This document shows positions 59,917 to 64,000 of a stretch of DNA of 64,000 bases, piece by piece; position 1 is the first letter of the stretch; each line of letters starts with the position of its first letter. The notes beneath the pieces are model-generated. The model was not told the DNA's origin and ran no database searches. It saw only the letters and a program-made list of their open reading frames with translations. Both the position numbers and the translations under genes were made by a program. Source of the DNA: Pseudorhodoferax sp965279475 (GTDB taxonomy: Bacteria > Pseudomonadota > Gammaproteobacteria > Burkholderiales > Burkholderiaceae_C); contig CBDIIA010000003.1 in NCBI GenBank assembly GCA_965279475.1, positions 1,116,001-1,180,000 on the forward strand, given 5' to 3'.

Positions 59917-62433
59917 ATGACCCGCGCAAGCCCCGCTGCCCCTGCTGACGGCCCGGGCCCCTCCCTGCGCGACGATCCGGCCGCAGCCGGCAGGCCCGGC
60001 GTCAATCTCTGGCTGCCCGCCTGTGGCGGCTGGGCCGCCGGCACCGCCCTGCAGGTGACCCAGCCCGCGCTGTGGGGCGTGGGGCCGTACCTGGCCTTCG
60101 GCGCGTTCGGCCTCTGCTTTTGCCTCTGCCTCGGCGCGGGCCTCTTTCTGCGTTCGGTCCCGGGCGGGTGGCGCCAGGCGCTGGCCTGGTGCGCGTTCGC
60201 CGCCTGTGCGTTCGGCCTGTGCGGTCTGCGCAGCCTGGGGTTTGCCGACGCGGCGCTGGATCCGCGGCTCGAAGGCCGCGACCTGATCGTCACCGGCGTG
60301 GTCGGCGCGATGCCGCAGCACAGCGAGGCGGGCCTGCGGTTCCGGTTCGACGTCGCGTCCGCCACGCAGGATGGCGCACCCGTGCGGCTGCCGCCACGCA
60401 TCGAGCTCGGCTGGTACCGCGGCGTGCTGGTGAGCGCGCTGCCCGACGGCACACCCGAGTCGGTGCTGCAGAGTTCCAGCGCCGATCTGCGTGCCGGCGA
60501 CCGCTGGCAGCTGCAGGTGCGCCTGAAGGCGCCGCACGGCAACCGCAACCCGCATGGCTTCGACTTCGAGCTGGCGTTGTGGGAGCGTGGCATCCAGGCC
60601 ACCGGTTACGTGCGGGCCGGCCCACGCGATGCGGCGCCGCGCCGACTCGATGCCGCCTGGCGGCGCCCGGTCGAGCGGCTGCGCCAGGCGGTGCGCGATG
60701 CGATCTTCGCGCGCGTGCCCGACCGTGCGCTGGCCGGCGTGATCGCCGCGCTGACCGTGGGCGACCAGAACGCGATCGAGCGCGCCGACTGGGACCTGTT
60801 CCGTGCCACCGGCGTCGCCCACCTCGTCAGCATTTCCGGGCTGCACATCACGATGTTCGCCTGGCTGGCCGCGGCGGCGGTCGGCTGGCTCTGGCGCCGG
60901 AGCGATGTGCTGGGCTGGCGTGCGGCGTTGTGGTGGCCGGCCCAGCATGCCGGGCTGGCCGGTGGGGTGCTGCTGGCCACCGGTTATGCGGTGTTCAGCG
61001 GCTGGGGCGTGCCGTCGCAGCGCACCATCGCGATGCTGGCCACGGTGGGGCTGCTGCGGCTGAGCGGCCGGCACTGGCCCTGGCCGGTGGTCTGGGCACT
61101 GGCCTGTGCCGTGGTGCTGGCGGCCGATCCCTGGGCGATGCTGCAGGCCGGGTTCTGGCTGAGTTTCGTCGCGGTCGGGGTGCTGTTCGCCACCGACGCC
61201 GGCATGGCGCCGCCGCCCGCGCCGGGCCTGGCGGCGCGGGCGCTGGGCAGCTTGCGCGCGATGCTGCGCGAGCAGTGGGTCGTGACGCTGGCGCTGGCGC
61301 CGCTCAGCCTGCTGCTGTTCCAGCAGGTGTCGCTGGTCGGGCTGCTGGCCAACCTGGTGGCCATCCCGTGGGTGACGCTGGTGGTGACGCCGCTGTCACT
61401 GCTGGGCATCGCGGTTGCACCGTTGTGGGACGTGGCCGGCGTCGCCGTGACGCTGCTGGCCGCCGTGCTGCGGGTGCTGGCGGCCTGGCCGCTTGCCACG
61501 CTCAGCGCAGCCGCGCCGCCGCTGTGGATCGGCATCGCCGGTCTGGCCGGCGGCGTGCTGCTGGTGCTGCGGCTGCCCTGGGCGCTGCGTCTGCTCGGGG
61601 TGCCGCTGTTGCTGCCTGCCCTGTGGTGGCAGGCGCCGCGCCCGGCGGCGGGCAGCTTCGAGTTGACGGCGGTCGACATCGGGCAGGGCAATGCACTGTT
61701 GGTGCGCACCGCAAGCCATGCGCTGGTCTACGACGCCGGGCCGCGCTACGGCCTGGAGAGCGATGCCGGCCACCGCGTGCTGGTGCCGTTGCTGCGCGCG
61801 CTGGGCGAACGGGTCGACACGCTGGTGCTGAGCCACCGCGACAGCGACCACAGCGGCGGCGCCGAGGCCGTGCTCGCGTCGCAGCCGCAGACGGTGCTGC
61901 TGAGCTCGATCGAGGCCGGGCACCCGCTGCAGGCGGTCCGCACGGCGACGCGCTGCGAGGCGGGCCAGTCCTGGGACTGGGATGGCGTGCATTTCGCCAT
62001 CCTGCACCCCCAGGGCAGCGACTACGCGACCACGGCCAAGTCGAACGCGATGAGCTGCGTGCTGCGCATCTCGGCCGGCGCACAGGCGGTGCTGCTGGTG
62101 GGCGACATCGAGCAGGCCCAGGAAGCGGCGCTCGTCGGGCGAGGGGGCGATCTGCACGCGAACGTGCTGCTGGTGCCGCACCACGGCAGCAAGACCTCGT
62201 CGAGCGATCGGCTGCTCGACGCGGTGCAACCCGACTTCGCCTGGGTGCAGGCCGGCTACCGCAACCGTTTCGGCCACCCGGCCGCATCCGTGGTGGCGCG
62301 CTACGAGGCGCATGCGATCCGGATCGTCGAGACCTCGCGCTGTGGCGCAATCGTGTGGTCCTCGGCCGCGCCGGCCCAGCTGCGCTGCGAGCGTGAACAC
62401 GCCCGGCGCTACTGGCAGCATCTTGTGCCATGA
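59917..62433 (+). CDS. comEC: ComEC/Rec2-family DNA uptake channel
   Basis: The 838-residue membrane protein has an N-terminal DUF4131/OB region with helices (to about 250), the Competence domain with polytopic helices (FRATGVAHLVSISGLHITMF in part) and a C-terminal metallo-beta-lactamase domain (about 570-830; AVDIGQGNALLVRT, LSHRDSDHSGGAEAVL, VPHHGSKTSSS). It conducts single-stranded DNA into the cytoplasm during transformation, and the MBL domain may degrade the other strand. All parts are intact, suggesting a competence-capable lineage. It lies between the two halves of the ATP-grasp/transglutaminase cluster and reads divergently from the DUF2126 gene. Confidence 0.93.
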   Translation: MTRASPAAPADGPGPSLRDDPAAAGRPGVNLWLPACGGWAAGTALQVTQPALWGVGPYLAFGAFGLCFCLCLGAGLFLRSVPGGWRQALAWCAFAACAFGLCGLRSLGFADAALDPRLEGRDLIVTGVVGAMPQHSEAGLRFRFDVASATQDGAPVRLPPRIELGWYRGVLVSALPDGTPESVLQSSSADLRAGDRWQLQVRLKAPHGNRNPHGFDFELALWERGIQATGYVRAGPRDAAPRRLDAAWRRPVERLRQAVRDAIFARVPDRALAGVIAALTVGDQNAIERADWDLFRATGVAHLVSISGLHITMFAWLAAAAVGWLWRRSDVLGWRAALWWPAQHAGLAGGVLLATGYAVFSGWGVPSQRTIAMLATVGLLRLSGRHWPWPVVWALACAVVLAADPWAMLQAGFWLSFVAVGVLFATDAGMAPPPAPGLAARALGSLRAMLREQWVVTLALAPLSLLLFQQVSLVGLLANLVAIPWVTLVVTPLSLLGIAVAPLWDVAGVAVTLLAAVLRVLAAWPLATLSAAAPPLWIGIAGLAGGVLLVLRLPWALRLLGVPLLLPALWWQAPRPAAGSFELTAVDIGQGNALLVRTASHALVYDAGPRYGLESDAGHRVLVPLLRALGERVDTLVLSHRDSDHSGGAEAVLASQPQTVLLSSIEAGHPLQAVRTATRCEAGQSWDWDGVHFAILHPQGSDYATTAKSNAMSCVLRISAGAQAVLLVGDIEQAQEAALVGRGGDLHANVLLVPHHGSKTSSSDRLLDAVQPDFAWVQAGYRNRFGHPAASVVARYEAHAIRIVETSRCGAIVWSSAAPAQLRCEREHARRYWQHLVP

Positions 62434-62580
62434 GCGTCACATGCGCATCACGCAAGTGCTGCGCGCAACGTGCAATGCGGCGTGGCGCGCGGGTATATTG
62501 TCATCGTGACTGGCAAATCCAACCGGTGCCCTCTCGTTGGCGCGCAACTTGCTATCCCAAACTGCAGGAGATGATTGTTT

Positions 62581-64000
62581 ATGCACAAGTTCGACGAGAT
62601 GTACACCGCACTGCCTTACGAGTTCTTCTCGCAGGGCAAGCAGATACGGGAGCACTACAAGGTGTACGACGCCTGGCTGGCGCGACAGCCGGGCGACATG
62701 ATGGCCAAGCGCCGGGCCGAAGCCGAGATGATCTTCCGCCGCGTCGGCATCACCTTCGCCGTCTATGGCGCGAAGGACGAGGACGGCTCGGGTACCGAAC
62801 GCCTGATCCCGTTCGACCTGATTCCCCGCATCATTCCGGCGTCCGAGTGGGCCAGCATGGAAAAAGGCCTGGTGCAGCGGGTCACCGCGCTCAACCGCTT
62901 CCTGCACGACGTCTACCACGGCCAGGAGATCATCAAGGCCGGCCTCATCCCTGAAGAGCAGATCGTCAACAACGCGCAGTTCCGGCCCGAGATGATCGGC
63001 GTCGAAGTGCCCAACCAGGTCTACTCGCACATTGCCGGTGTCGACATCGTACGGGCACCCAATGCCCAGGGCGTTGGCGAGTACTACGTGCTCGAGGACA
63101 ACCTGCGGGTGCCTAGCGGCGTGAGCTACATGCTCGAAGACCGCAAGATGATGATGCGGCTGTTCCCCGACCTGTTCAGCAGCCACCACGTGGCGCCGGT
63201 CGCGCACTACCCGGATCTGCTGCTGGAAACGCTGCGCGCCTCGTCCCCGCCGGCCACGGCCGAGCCCACCGTCATCGTGCTGACGCCCGGCATGTACAAC
63301 AGCGCCTACTTCGAGCATGCGTTCCTGGCGCAGCAGATGGGCGTCGAGCTGGTCGAGGGCCAGGACCTGGTCGTCAAGGACAAGTTCGTCTACATGCGCA
63401 CCACACGGGGGCCGAAGCGGGTCGACGTGATCTACCGCCGCGTGGACGACGACTTCCTCGACCCCAAGGTGTTCCGGCCCACGTCGACGCTGGGCTGCGA
63501 AGGCCTGATGGAGGCCTACCGCGCAGGCAACGTGACGATCTGCAATGCGGTCGGCACCGGCGTCGCCGACGACAAGTCGATCTATCCCTACGTGCCGAAG
63601 ATGATCGAGTTCTACCTCGGCGAAAAGCCGATCCTGAACAACGTGCCCACCTACATGTGCCGCAACCCGGACGACCTGAAGTACGTGCTGGCCAATCTGA
63701 AGGATCTGGTGGTGAAGGAGGTGCACGGCGCGGGCGGCTACGGCATGCTGGTGGGGCCGGCCTCCACCACGGCCGAGATCGAGGATTTCCGCAAGGCGCT
63801 GCTGGCCAACCCGGGCGGCTACATCGCCCAGCCCACGCTCAGCCTGTCGAGCTGCCCGACCTTCGTGGAAAGCGGCATCGCGCCGCGCCACATCGACCTG
63901 CGCCCCTTCGTGCTGTCGGCCAAGGAGGTGCAGATGGTGCCCGGCGGCCTGACCCGCGTCGCCTTGAAGGAGGGGTCCCTGGTGGTCAATTCGTCGCAGG
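62581..64000 (+). CDS. Circularly permuted type 2 ATP-grasp protein, partial (runs off window)
   Basis: From the ATG at 62581 (GGAG ten bases before it) 473 codons are open to the end of the window without a stop. It is the canonical stand-alone form: EFFSQGKQIREHYKVYDAWLA near the start, LTPGMYNSAYFEHAFLAQQMGV (in part), KEVHGAGGYGMLVGP and IAQPTLSLSSCPTF, close to a complete ATP-grasp domain of about 470-480 residues. It is a paralog of the N-terminal half of the fusion at 53450. Known neighbours of this form are an alpha-E gene, a transglutaminase and sometimes an Anbu-type peptidase, expected just beyond the window. Confidence 0.92.
   Translation, partial: MHKFDEMYTALPYEFFSQGKQIREHYKVYDAWLARQPGDMMAKRRAEAEMIFRRVGITFAVYGAKDEDGSGTERLIPFDLIPRIIPASEWASMEKGLVQRVTALNRFLHDVYHGQEIIKAGLIPEEQIVNNAQFRPEMIGVEVPNQVYSHIAGVDIVRAPNAQGVGEYYVLEDNLRVPSGVSYMLEDRKMMMRLFPDLFSSHHVAPVAHYPDLLLETLRASSPPATAEPTVIVLTPGMYNSAYFEHAFLAQQMGVELVEGQDLVVKDKFVYMRTTRGPKRVDVIYRRVDDDFLDPKVFRPTSTLGCEGLMEAYRAGNVTICNAVGTGVADDKSIYPYVPKMIEFYLGEKPILNNVPTYMCRNPDDLKYVLANLKDLVVKEVHGAGGYGMLVGPASTTAEIEDFRKALLANPGGYIAQPTLSLSSCPTFVESGIAPRHIDLRPFVLSAKEVQMVPGGLTRVALKEGSLVVNSSQ

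Noticed and set aside
1..64000. tRNA, rRNA, CRISPR arrays, complete insertion sequences or prophage
   Set aside because: None was recognised by eye on either strand; the xerD gene is the chromosomal housekeeping type, not an integrase.

Overview
This 64 kb window comes from a high-GC chromosome. The gene neighbourhoods pyrG-kdsA-DUF1330-eno-ftsB, dapA-bamC, parE-lytic transglycosylase-parC and queG/tsaE-amiC, together with a Bug-type (TctC) solute receptor, point to a betaproteobacterium of the order Burkholderiales, probably Comamonadaceae-like. That placement is an inference from gene content and order. I saw no rRNA, tRNA, CRISPR array or complete insertion sequence.

Region 1 (1-8.9 kb) looks accessory and metabolic. 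It holds the 5' end of an ABC permease gene with its nitrate/sulfonate/taurine-type ATPase, a divergent LacI regulator, an XRE-cupin regulator with two look-alike operator sites, a dimethylglycine/sarcosine dehydrogenase-type flavoprotein fused to a folate-binding GcvT domain, an amidohydrolase, an internally deleted folD remnant, and purU. Together these suggest oxidative N-demethylation with handling of the one-carbon unit on tetrahydrofolate.

Region 2 (9-26.8 kb) mixes housekeeping and regulatory genes: a SulP-STAS-cNMP transporter, a glycine-zipper lipoprotein, amiC-tsaE, queG, an AEC transporter, a Bug receptor followed by xerD (apparently with a CTG start), a VOC protein, a LysR/aldo-keto reductase pair, two tandem degenerate EAL-HDOD proteins, a DUF455 protein and a gamma-carbonic anhydrase sharing a palindromic divergent promoter, hslO, and a PnuC/NadR-like nicotinamide riboside salvage pair.

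Region 3 (26.9-50.3 kb) is core genome: ftsB, eno, kdsA, pyrG, coaBC, a large hybrid sensor kinase lying between coaBC and dut, a SlyD-like isomerase, a RoxA-like oxygenase, an abundant-type lipoprotein with a long structured leader, an MBL hydrolase, bamC, dapA, an MFS transporter with a coupled 45-residue membrane protein and a methyltransferase, then parE, a lytic transglycosylase and parC.

Region 4 (50.4-64 kb) has a chemotaxis receptor and a RidA protein, followed by the cluster I consider most interesting: two transglutaminase-fold proteins, a circularly permuted ATP-grasp/alpha-E fusion, comEC, and a second circularly permuted ATP-grasp gene running off the window. This matches a predicted but biochemically uncharacterised peptide-ligase/transglutaminase system. 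Across the window there are three 3'-adjacent intergenic repeat copies, a 24-bp duplication that splits the pyrG-kdsA junction, and several genes whose start codon sits 6-8 bases after a TACAAT-like -10 box, suggesting leaderless mRNAs.
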